From CAZYWA01 sp964650975 [NCBI: uncultured bacterium] (GTDB taxonomy: Bacteria; JADJOY01): a stretch of DNA of 6,888 nucleotides. Both the position numbers and the translations under genes were made by a program. The notes below the pieces were generated by a model that saw only the letters and a list, made by a program, of their open reading frames with translations, had not been told where the DNA came from and did not search any database. Positions 1 to 6,830 of this stretch are shown in pieces. How positions within the stretch are numbered: position 1 is the stretch's first letter; every line of letters begins with the position of its first letter. The stretch covers positions 7,540 to 14,427 of the forward strand of contig CAZYWA010000168.1 in assembly GCA_964650975.1 (NCBI GenBank). Reading direction: 5' to 3'.

Positions 1-14
1 CCGTCATGCGGAGA

Positions 15-806
15 TCAGCGCGGCGCCACGATCACCCAGCTCGGTGCCACTTCCTTCGCGGGCATCGTCGCGGTTTCCGTGACCAGGTTGATCGTGTTCA
101 TGAGCCACACGTCGAGCGCACCGGTCTTCACGTTCTCGAACAGGATGTCGGTGTGGCCGTCGACGTTGAAGTCGGCGTTCCCCACCACCAAGTCCTTGTT
201 GGAAGGCCCGGTGGACGGGTTGAGGTTCGCGGTGCCGACGCGCGTGATGCCGTCCATGAACCACACCGAGAGCTGGCCGTCCAGGTCGAAGAGGATGTCG
301 GGCTTGCCGTCGCCGTCGAGGTCGGGCGCGCCGAGCGTCACCGCCTTGGTGGACGAGGCCTTATCGGGATTGAAGCTGGCCTGGCCCAGCACCGTGGCGT
401 TCTTGAGGTAGACGACGTTGAGCGGCATGTGGCCGAGCTGCTGGCGCAGCACGTCCGGGTGGCCGTCGCCGTTGAAGTCGCCGACCGCCACCACGCTGAG
501 CAGCGGATCGTCGATGCTGGGATTGATGTTGGCCTCGCTCAGCTTGTGAACGCCGTTCATGTACCAAATCTTGAGCGCGCCGGTGGTGCTTTCGCGGAGC
601 AGCAGATCGGCCTTCTGGTCGCCGTTGAAGTCGCCCGAGCCCACCACGTGCCAGGTGGGTCCGGGCGTGTGGTCCGGATCGAGCGGACGCTGGTTGAGCC
701 GCTGAGGCCCGTTCATGAACCACACGATGAGCGAGCCGGTGCTCGGCTGCTCGAAGATCAGGTCGGGCAACCCGTCGCCGTTGAAGTCGGCGTTCGCGAC
801 GTTGTT
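15..806 (-). other. C-terminal FG-GAP/VCBS-like beta-propeller domain with five Ca-type loops
   Basis: This domain is aa 2009-2271. Asp-rich loops lie at 2015-2023 (DFNGDGLPD), 2067-2075 (DFNGDQKAD), 2118-2126 (DFNGDGHPD), 2170-2178 (DLDGDGKPD) and 2220-2228 (DFNVDGHTD), spaced 50-52 residues apart. Each is followed by an I/L-rich strand and then a VWFMNG-type strand (VWFMNG, IWYMNG, VVYLKN, VWFMDG, VWLMNT). DxDxDG loops in FG-GAP/VCBS repeats bind calcium and sit in propeller blades of extracellular proteins. Blade 3 has lost the Trp-Met-Asn signature, and loop 5 has Val where Gly is usual. The protein ends SWVIVAPR, which matches the strand preceding the later loops (TWHVVGSGDF). The first loop lacks an equivalent strand, so the C-terminus may complete blade 1. 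A binding role, possibly for a carbohydrate or matrix component, is inferred. Confidence 0.82.
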
Positions 807-3800
807 GCCGCCGCCCGGCGACTGCACCGTGCAATCGATCGTGTACTGCGCCGGGCTACCGGTGGCGTTGTGGGTGACGGTGAGCGCCGAGGTGAAGGTA
901 CCCGGCGACGCCGAGAGGCACTGGAAGGTGATGTCCTGCGAGTTGCCGCCGTCGGCGATCTGGAACGACGACGCGCTGGTGAGCGTGATCTCGGGATCTC
1001 CCGAGAGCCCGACGTTCGTCACATCGAGCAGCGCGCTGCCGGTCTCGGACACCGTGACCTTGCCGGCCAGCGCCGCGGCCGGCGCCGTCGTCAGCGGGAT
1101 CGTCGAGCCGGGCACCGGCGCCGAGCCGTAGCCCGGCGTGGGCGCCGCGGTGACGTTGCACTGCACCGGATAGCTGGCCGGGCTGCCGGACGCGTTGTGG
1201 GTGATCGTGAGGGTCGCGTTGAACTGGCCGATCTGCGAGGACACGCACTGCACGCGCACCTTGAAGGGCGCTCCGCCGTCGGGGATCTGGAACGAGCTCG
1301 CGTTCTTGAGGGTGATCTCGGGATCGCCGGTCACCGTCACGCTGCTCGCGACCAGCGTCGCGGTGCCGGTCTCGGACACGCTCACCTTGGTCTTCGCGAC
1401 CACGTTCGGGATGGTGCCGATCACCAGCTGCGTGCCCGACGGCGGGTTCGAGCCGAATCCGGGCGTGGGCACGCCGTTCACCGTGCACTGGACCGGATAG
1501 GTGGCCGGGCTGCCCGACGCGTTGTGGGTGACGGTGAGCGTCGCGTTGAAGGTGCCGGTTTGCGCCGACGAGCACTGCACGGTGATGTCCACCGACGGAC
1601 TTCCGTCGGGGATCTGGAACGAGCTGGCGCTCGCCAGCGTGATCGGCGCATCTCCGCTCACCGCGACGTTGGTCACGTCGAGGAGCGCGCTGCCGGTCTC
1701 GGACACCGTCACCTTGGTGGTGGTCGGCGTGTTGACGACCGTGTTCATCGGCAGCGAGGTGCCGGGAGTCGGGTTCGAGCCGTAGCCCGGTGTCGGCACC
1801 GCCGTGACGTTGCACTGCACGGGATACGTGGCGGGGCTGCCCGACGCGTTGTGGGTGATGGTGAGCGTCGCGTTGAAGGTGCCGGTCTGGGACGACACGC
1901 ACTGCACCTTCGAGGTGAACGACGCGCCGCCGTCCAGGATCTGGAACGAGCTCGCGTTCTTGAGCGTGATCTGGGGATCTCCCGTCACCACCACGCTGCT
2001 CGCGATGAGCGTCGCGTTGCCGGTCTCGGAGACCACCACCTTGCCGATGGCGCTCACGTTGACCGTGGTGCCGATGGTCACTTGCGAGCCGGGCGTCGGA
2101 AGCGAGCTGTATCCCGGTGTCCCGGCGGCCGCGACGTCGCACTGGATGGGGTAAGTCGCGGGGCTGCCGCTCGCGTTGTGGGTGACGGTGAGCGTCGCGG
2201 TGAAGGAACCGTTCTGCGACGAGCTGCACTGGACGGTGACGTTCTGCGATCCGCCGCCATCGACGATCTGGAAGCTCGACGCGGTGGTGAGCGTGATCTC
2301 GGGGTCGCCGGTCACGGCGACGTTGCTCACCACCAGGGTCGCGCTACCGGTCTCGGAGACCGTGACGCTGGTCGAGGTGGGGGTGTTGGGCGTGGTGCTG
2401 AGCGAGAGCGTGCTGCCGGGATTCGGGCTCGACCCGTAGCCGGGCGTCGGTGCCGCGGTGACGTTGCACTGGACGGGATAGGTCGCCGGGCTGCCGCTCG
2501 CGTTGTGGGTGACGGTGAGGGTCGCGGTGAAGCTGCCGGTTTGCGACGAGCTGCACTGGACGGTGACGTTCTGCGATCCGCCGCCATCGACGATCTGGAA
2601 GCTCGACGCGGTGGTGAGCGTGATCTCGGGGTCGCCGGTCACCGCGACGTTGCTCACCACCAAGGTGGCGCTGCCGGTCTCCGACACCGTGACGTTGGTG
2701 GTGGTCGGATTGTTGGGCGTGGTGCCGAGCGAGAGCGTCGAGCCCGGGACCGGGTTCGAGCCGTAGCCGGGCGCGGGCGCGGGCGTGACGTTGCACTGGA
2801 CCGGGTAGGTCGCGGGGCTACCGCTCGCGTTGTGGGTGACGGTGAGGGTGGCGGTGAAGGAACCGGTCGAGGACGAGCTGCACTGCACCGTGACGTTCTG
2901 CGCCAGGCCGCCATCGAGGATTTGGAAGCTCGATGCGGTGGTGAGGGTGATCTCGGGATCGCCGGCCACCGCGACGTTGCTCACCACCAAGGTGGCACTA
3001 CCGGTCTCCGACACCGTGACGTTGGTGGTGGTCGGATTGTTGGGCGTGGTGCCGAGCGAGAGCGTCGAGCCCGGGATCGGGTTCGAGCCGTAGCCGGGCG
3101 CGGGCGCGGGCGTGACGTTGCACTGGACCGGATAGGTCGCGGGGCTACCGCTCGCGTTGTGGGTGACGGTGAGGGTCGCGTTGAAGGAGCCGGTCGAGGA
3201 CGAGCTGCACTGCACCGTGATGTTCTGCGACAGGCCGCCGTCGAGGATCTGGAAGCTCGACGGCGTCGTGAGCGTGATCTCGGGGTCGCCGGTGACGGCG
3301 ACGTTGCTCACCACCAGCGTGGCGCTGCCGGTCTCCGACACCGCGACGTTGGTGGTGGTGGGGTTGTTGGGCGTGGTGCCGAGCGAGAGTGTCGAGCCCG
3401 GGGTCGGATTCGAGTCGTAGCCGGGCGTCGGCGCGGCGGTGACGTCGCACTGGACCGGATAGGTCGCCGGGCTGCCCGACGCGTTGTGGGTCACGGTGAG
3501 CGTCGCGTTGAAGGTGCCGGTCTGCGACGACGAGCACTGCACGGTGATGTCCTGCGACGGACCGCCGTCGAGGATCTGGAAGCTCGATGCAGTGGTGAGC
3601 GTGATCTCGGGATCGCCGGTGACGGCGACGTTGCTCACCACCAGCGTGGCGGTGCCGGTCTCCGACACCGTGACGTTGGTGGTGGTCGGATTGTTGGGCG
3701 TGGTGCCGAGCGTCAGCGTGGATCCGCCGATGGGGCTCGACCCGTAGCCGGGCGCGGCGTTCGAGGAAACGTTGCAGTCGATCGTGTAGCTCGCCGGGCT

Positions 3801-6800
3801 TCCCGGCGCGTTGTGGGTGATGGTGAGCGTCGAGGAGAAGCTCCCCGCCGAGCCCGACGCGCACTGCACCGTCACGTCCTGCGACGGGCCGCCGTCCACG
3901 ATCGAGAACGAGGTCGGCGTGGTGAGCGTGATCTCGGGATCTCCGGAGAGCTGCACGTTGGTGATGTCGAGCTGGGCGGTGCCGCCCTCCGAGACCGTGA
4001 TGCTGCCGCTCTTCGAGCCGCCGGCCACGAACGACAGATCGAGCCCGCCATCGGGCGGCGGGCTCGACACGTAGACCGGCGCCGCCGTCGCGGTCACGTT
4101 GCACACGACGTTGTAGGTCGACGGGCTGCCGTTGGCGTTGTGGGTGACGGTCAGCGTCGCGTGATACGTCCCGATGAACGACGACGAGCAGTCCATGTCG
4201 ATCGACTGCGGCGGACCGCCGTCGGCGATCGAGAACGAAGTCGGGCTGGTGAGCGTGATCGCGGCATCGCCCGAGAGCGCCACGTTGGTCACGTCGAGCT
4301 CAGCGCTGCCCGACTCGCTGACCGGGAGGCTGGCCGAGCCGGTGTTACCGAGGTCGGTGCCGATCACTACGGTGGAGCCTGGCGGCGGATTCGAGCTGTA
4401 GCCCGAGATCGCGTTGCCGGTCACGTGGCAGTTGACCGTGTAGGTCGCCGGACTGCCGGGCGCGTTGTGGGTCACCGTGACCGTCGTGGAGAAGTCACCC
4501 GACGAGCCCGACAAGCACTGCAGCGTGATGTCCTTGGGCGGACGCTTGCTGCCGATCGTGAACGTGCTCGGCGAGACCAGCGTGATGTTCGGATCACCCG
4601 AGAGCTGGACGTTGGTGACGTTGAGATCGTCGGTGCCCAGGTTCGTGACCAGGATGTCGGTGGTCTGGGCCTGGTTGGGCGCCGTCTGGATCTGGACGCT
4701 CGAGCCCGGAGTGGGCAGCGATTCGTAGATCGGTGAGCTCGGTCCCTCGACGTCGCATGCGACCGGGTAGAGCGCGGGGCTGCCGCTCGCGTTGTGGGTC
4801 ACGCTGATGAGCGCCGCGTCCTGGGTGTTCGAGTTGGACGAGCACTTGACCGTCACCGTGACCGGCGGTCCGCCGTCGGGGATCGAGAACGGGCCCTCAC
4901 CGGCGGTGAGCGAGATCGACGCGATGAGCGGCGCCGCGATCAGCGTCACCGTGCCGGTCAGCGTCGCGCCGCCGGTCTCGGAGATGACGATGTTCTGGGT
5001 GGCGTCGATGCCGAACGTGGTCGCGAGCAGGATCGACGACCCAGGCGACGGCACCGAGCCGTAGCCCGGCTGCGCCGGCTCGGACACGTCGCACTCGATC
5101 GGATAGCTCGCCGGGCTGTTGCCGCCGTTGTGGGTGACCTGGAGCGTCGCGTTGTAGGTATTCGCCTGGTTCGACGTGCAGTCGAAGGTGATGTCGACGT
5201 CGGAGCCGCCGTCCTGGATCGTGAACGACGTGGCCGAGGTGAGCGTGATCTGCGAATCGCCCGTGATCTGCACGTCGGAGACGATGAGATCGTCGGTGCC
5301 GGTCTCGGAGACCGTGACCTTGCCGGAGCCCGTGTTCTGGGTGTCCGTCGAGATCGTCACTTTCTGGCCCGGCGCCGGGTTCGAGTCGTAGCCGGCGGCG
5401 CGCGGCGACTCGAACGAGCCGCTGTCGCAGTTGGTGCCGCTGGGCTGCGGTCGCGTGGCGTTGGTCTGGTCGAGGTTCGAGACCGGATCGGCCGCGCACA
5501 CGCTCGCGTTGCCGGCGCTGGTGGCGGCGCTGCCTGCGCCCAGCGGGTAGACCTGCGAGCCGGTGGGTGGGCCGGCGCTCATGAGGCCGCCGAGCTTGGG
5601 ATCGCCCGAGGAAATCGGGTCGGGCAGCGCGTCGCAGCCGGTTCCCGGCCACTGGACGTTCCCGTCACCGTTGTTGTTGGTGAGCTTCCCGAGGCCGTCG
5701 CAGCTCGAGGCACCGGAGCCGTTCGCGATGATGGTGTTCTGGAGGATGATCTCGCCGTTTTGCTCGTCGTAGACGTTCGAGCCGAGACCGAGGAGCGCGA
5801 TGTTCTCGGCGATCGTGGTGTTCTTGGTGGTGAGCGAGCCGGTCGAGTCGTTCCAGACGCCGCCGCCGCGGCTGTCGACGGTGGCCGCGATGTTGCCGGT
5901 GATGGTGCTGTTGGCGATGACCGTCGGGTTGCCGCTGGTCGCCTTGTTGGCGATGCCGGCGCCGTGCATCGTCGCGTTGTTGGCGTCGAGCGTGACGCGG
6001 TTGAGCAGCAAGTCGCCCTGGTTCCAGATCGCGCCGCCAAAGCCTTGGGTCGCGTCCTGGCCGGTCGCGAAGTTGCCGTGGAAGACGCTGTCCTGGAACA
6101 CGGCGCCGACGGCGGAGATCGAGTTGTAGAGCGCGCCGCCCTTGCCGTTGGTGGCCTTGTTGCCCTCGAACGTCGAGAGCTTGATCACCGTGTTTTCGTT
6201 GTAATCCGTGGCGTTGAAGATCGCGCCGCCGCCGCCGTTGGTGTCGTTGTTGGTCGATTCGTTGCTCTTGAAGTCCGAGCTGTCGACGACGAAGAAGATG
6301 CCGTCGGTGGCGCTGCCGGTCATGTAGAGCGCGCCGGCCGAATTGAACGCCGTGTTGGTGTCGAAGGTGACGCCCTTGAACGTGGCGTTGGTGTCGGAGC
6401 CGCTGATCCACACGGCGCCGCCGTCGCCGGCCTGCGACTCGTTGTGGTCGAAGGTGGTGTTCTGGACGAACACGATCCCGCCGCCCGAGCTGTTGAGCGC
6501 CCCGCCGTCCGAGGTGATGGCCTTGTTCTGGGTGAACTGGGAGGCGTCGAAGGTCAGGCTGGCGCCCAGGTTGAGGATCGCGCCGCCGCCTCCGTCCCAC
6601 GCGTTCTGGAACTTGATGCCGATGAACGTGACCGGGTGATCGCCGACGGTGCGGAAGATGCGCTTGCTGCGGGTCTGGCCGCCGCCGTCGATCGTGACCG
6701 GCCCCTGGAGCTTGAGGGCCTCCGAGATGAAGATCTCGTCGTCGGTGAGCGTGATGGTGCTCGGGCCGTTGAAGGTGATCACGTCGACGGTCGGCTCGGG

Positions 6801-6830
6801 CCACATCGGCTGGACCAACCTGCCCGGCAA
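15..6830 (-). CDS. Giant modular surface/secreted protein: beta-helix, 14 Ig-like repeats, FG-GAP C-terminus; 5' end probably missing
   Basis: This single uninterrupted frame of 2271 codons ends in TGA at 17-15. Domain order is a PMP-type beta-helix (about aa 16-400), a choice-of-anchor-Q-like tail (401-478), fourteen Ig-like repeats of about 109 aa (479-2007) and five FG-GAP/VCBS motifs (2009-2271). By family knowledge such architectures belong to secreted or surface-anchored proteins involved in adhesion or binding. The specific ligand is unknown and I recognise no named gene. The listed start is a TTG at 6830, and the frame is closed upstream by TAG at 6842-6840. An ATG at 6806 is an alternative. 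Neither has a recognisable ribosome binding site, and no signal peptide follows either one. The first residues (TVDVITF then GPSTITL) match the middle of the usual beta-helix opening. The true N-terminus is therefore probably lost at a breakpoint near 6787-6800. No C-terminal sorting motif or membrane anchor is visible. The 14 bases beyond the stop show no terminator. Confidence 0.9.
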   Translation of the reverse strand: MPGRLVQPMWPEPTVDVITFNGPSTITLTDDEIFISEALKLQGPVTIDGGGQTRSKRIFRTVGDHPVTFIGIKFQNAWDGGGGAILNLGASLTFDASQFTQNKAITSDGGALNSSGGGIVFVQNTTFDHNESQAGDGGAVWISGSDTNATFKGVTFDTNTAFNSAGALYMTGSATDGIFFVVDSSDFKSNESTNNDTNGGGGAIFNATDYNENTVIKLSTFEGNKATNGKGGALYNSISAVGAVFQDSVFHGNFATGQDATQGFGGAIWNQGDLLLNRVTLDANNATMHGAGIANKATSGNPTVIANSTITGNIAATVDSRGGGVWNDSTGSLTTKNTTIAENIALLGLGSNVYDEQNGEIILQNTIIANGSGASSCDGLGKLTNNNGDGNVQWPGTGCDALPDPISSGDPKLGGLMSAGPPTGSQVYPLGAGSAATSAGNASVCAADPVSNLDQTNATRPQPSGTNCDSGSFESPRAAGYDSNPAPGQKVTISTDTQNTGSGKVTVSETGTDDLIVSDVQITGDSQITLTSATSFTIQDGGSDVDITFDCTSNQANTYNATLQVTHNGGNSPASYPIECDVSEPAQPGYGSVPSPGSSILLATTFGIDATQNIVISETGGATLTGTVTLIAAPLIASISLTAGEGPFSIPDGGPPVTVTVKCSSNSNTQDAALISVTHNASGSPALYPVACDVEGPSSPIYESLPTPGSSVQIQTAPNQAQTTDILVTNLGTDDLNVTNVQLSGDPNITLVSPSTFTIGSKRPPKDITLQCLSGSSGDFSTTVTVTHNAPGSPATYTVNCHVTGNAISGYSSNPPPGSTVVIGTDLGNTGSASLPVSESGSAELDVTNVALSGDAAITLTSPTSFSIADGGPPQSIDMDCSSSFIGTYHATLTVTHNANGSPSTYNVVCNVTATAAPVYVSSPPPDGGLDLSFVAGGSKSGSITVSEGGTAQLDITNVQLSGDPEITLTTPTSFSIVDGGPSQDVTVQCASGSAGSFSSTLTITHNAPGSPASYTIDCNVSSNAAPGYGSSPIGGSTLTLGTTPNNPTTTNVTVSETGTATLVVSNVAVTGDPEITLTTASSFQILDGGPSQDITVQCSSSQTGTFNATLTVTHNASGSPATYPVQCDVTAAPTPGYDSNPTPGSTLSLGTTPNNPTTTNVAVSETGSATLVVSNVAVTGDPEITLTTPSSFQILDGGLSQNITVQCSSSSTGSFNATLTVTHNASGSPATYPVQCNVTPAPAPGYGSNPIPGSTLSLGTTPNNPTTTNVTVSETGSATLVVSNVAVAGDPEITLTTASSFQILDGGLAQNVTVQCSSSSTGSFTATLTVTHNASGSPATYPVQCNVTPAPAPGYGSNPVPGSTLSLGTTPNNPTTTNVTVSETGSATLVVSNVAVTGDPEITLTTASSFQIVDGGGSQNVTVQCSSSQTGSFTATLTVTHNASGSPATYPVQCNVTAAPTPGYGSSPNPGSTLSLSTTPNTPTSTSVTVSETGSATLVVSNVAVTGDPEITLTTASSFQIVDGGGSQNVTVQCSSSQNGSFTATLTVTHNASGSPATYPIQCDVAAAGTPGYSSLPTPGSQVTIGTTVNVSAIGKVVVSETGNATLIASSVVVTGDPQITLKNASSFQILDGGASFTSKVQCVSSQTGTFNATLTITHNASGSPATYPVQCNVTAVPTPGYGSNPTPGTSLPMNTVVNTPTTTKVTVSETGSALLDVTNVAVSGDAPITLASASSFQIPDGSPSVDITVQCSSAQTGTFNATLTVTHNASGSPATYPVQCTVNGVPTPGFGSNPPSGTQLVIGTIPNVVAKTKVSVSETGTATLVASSVTVTGDPEITLKNASSFQIPDGGAPFKVRVQCVSSQIGQFNATLTITHNASGSPASYPVQCNVTAAPTPGYGSAPVPGSTIPLTTAPAAALAGKVTVSETGSALLDVTNVGLSGDPEITLTSASSFQIADGGNSQDITFQCLSASPGTFTSALTVTHNATGSPAQYTIDCTVQSPGGGNNVANADFNGDGLPDLIFEQPSTGSLIVWFMNGPQRLNQRPLDPDHTPGPTWHVVGSGDFNGDQKADLLLRESTTGALKIWYMNGVHKLSEANINPSIDDPLLSVVAVGDFNGDGHPDVLRQQLGHMPLNVVYLKNATVLGQASFNPDKASSTKAVTLGAPDLDGDGKPDILFDLDGQLSVWFMDGITRVGTANLNPSTGPSNKDLVVGNADFNVDGHTDILFENVKTGALDVWLMNTINLVTETATMPAKEVAPSWVIVAPR
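810..2117 (-). repeat. Higher-order A-B-A-B pattern in units 11-14 (654-bp period)
   Basis: Unit 11 resembles unit 13: both have an ASSV strand, ITLKNASSFQI, VQCVSSQ and TLTITHNASGSP. Unit 12 resembles unit 14: both have GSALLDVTNV, an SGD turn and an SASSFQI strand. Neighbouring units differ at these same places. The block therefore looks like two copies of a two-domain (about 218 aa, 654 bp) module. This suggests that duplication once acted on pairs of domains, earlier than the single-unit expansion seen in units 6-10. The last unit has drifted most, ending YTIDC in place of YPVQC, as expected at the array edge. Confidence 0.68.
2118..3752 (-). repeat. Homogenised core of the array (units 6-10), near-identical in DNA
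   Basis: Units 6 to 10 differ by only a few residues, while the flanking units differ widely. Bases 2215-2315 are identical to 2542-2642 over 101 bp. Bases 2674-2849 match 3001-3176 at 174 of 176 positions, a run that crosses a unit boundary. Third-codon positions are conserved along with the protein sequence, so the similarity is recent duplication or gene conversion and not only protein-level constraint. Copy number here is likely to vary between strains, and short-read assembly could collapse or miscount it. Confidence 0.85.
5397..5630 (-). other. Choice-of-anchor-Q-like tail closing the beta-helix
   Basis: This region is about aa 401-478. It carries the motif order seen at the end of many bacterial beta-helix proteins: a DPKLGGL element (410-416), a PLGAGSAATSAGN element (429-441, equivalent to the usual L.pgSpAidaGn), a Cys with an Asp-rich stretch (445-454), TRPQ (459-462, equivalent to DQRG..RP) and CDSGSFE (468-474, equivalent to CDiGAfE). 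The usual GGPT step is degenerate here (AGPPTGS), and DQRG is replaced by DQTNATRPQ. By family knowledge this element follows the helix and precedes other extracellular domains or an anchor. Here it leads straight into the Ig-like array. The assignment rests on motif order, and the variant residues lower confidence. Confidence 0.65.
5631..6785 (-). other. Beta-helix domain with polymorphic-membrane-protein-type FxxN / GGA repeats
   Basis: This domain covers about aa 16-400 of the large protein. FxxN motifs are visible at residues 99-102 (FTQN), 127-130 (FDHN), 156-159 (FDTN), 187-190 (FKSN), 221-224 (FEGN) and 250-253 (FHGN). Each is followed within about 7-14 residues by GGA[ILV] or a variant: GGAL at 109, GGAV at 137, AGAL at 165, GGAI at 201, GGAL at 231, GGAI at 265. 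Weaker turns follow (LDAN 281, TGN 311, AEN 341), along with Asn ladders such as NTT and NSTITGN. The FxxN plus GG[AI] pair is the hallmark of Chlamydia-type PMP repeats and related bacterial beta-helix proteins, which are cell-surface passengers or adhesins. A stalk or binding surface outside the cell is inferred. The opening strand begins directly at the inferred breakpoint, so at least one cap or leader segment is absent. Confidence 0.82.

Larger units (their letters stand above)
810..5396 (-). repeat. Array of 14 tandem Ig-like repeats (about 109 aa, 327 bp), ASH/HYDIN or choice-of-anchor-D type
   Basis: Units begin (minus strand, first base) at 5396, 5069, 4733, 4406, 4079, 3752, 3425, 3098, 2771, 2444, 2117, 1790, 1463 and 1136. 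Every step is 327 bp except unit 2, which is 336 bp (112 aa). Each unit opens with P-G-Y-x-S-x-P-x-P-G-S, continues through VSETGxAxLxV, a GDxxITL strand, SSFxIxDGG, a VQC strand and TLTVTHNAxGSPATY, and ends PVxCxV. Two cysteines, near unit positions 73 and 102, are present in all fourteen copies, making 28 in total. The pattern resembles bacterial ASH/HYDIN or choice-of-anchor-D Ig-like domains. These build long extracellular stalks in bacteria. Unit 3 lacks the DGG turn (GSKRPPKD instead), and unit 2 is the most divergent. The paired Cys are inferred to form one disulfide per domain. Confidence 0.88.

Noticed and set aside
1-14. Terminator or next gene after the stop codon
   Set aside because: Only 14 bases are available, and no hairpin or T-run is visible.
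856-4104. Other minus-strand open frames of 150-457 codons overlapping the array
   Set aside because: These are out-of-frame readings of the same gene, composed mainly of Arg, His, Asp and Gln, with no recognisable motif.
1195-4728. Recurrent plus-strand ORFs of about 87 codons beginning MWVTV, one per repeat unit
   Set aside because: They recur at the 327-bp period, exactly antisense to the conserved THNASGSP segment of each Ig-like unit. They have no ribosome binding sites and are explained by the repeat.
6-4736. A plus-strand open frame of about 1576 codons antisense to the large gene
   Set aside because: Its translation is low-complexity and rich in Arg, Gly, Asp and His, with no domain. 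The 327-bp repeat length is a multiple of three, so one stop-free antisense unit is copied in frame many times. High GC also removes stops. It is a shadow of the minus-strand array.
810-5396. Possible CRISPR array or non-coding satellite because of regular repetition
   Set aside because: The units are 327 bp with no spacer structure. They keep one reading frame and a conserved protein pattern, so this is a coding repeat.
6640-6798. Extending the plus-strand esterase-like gene upstream to the ATG at 6658
   Set aside because: The frame is open, but this DNA encodes conserved beta-helix sequence on the minus strand. The plus-strand translation there does not resemble an esterase leader, so I limit the fragment to 6799 onward.
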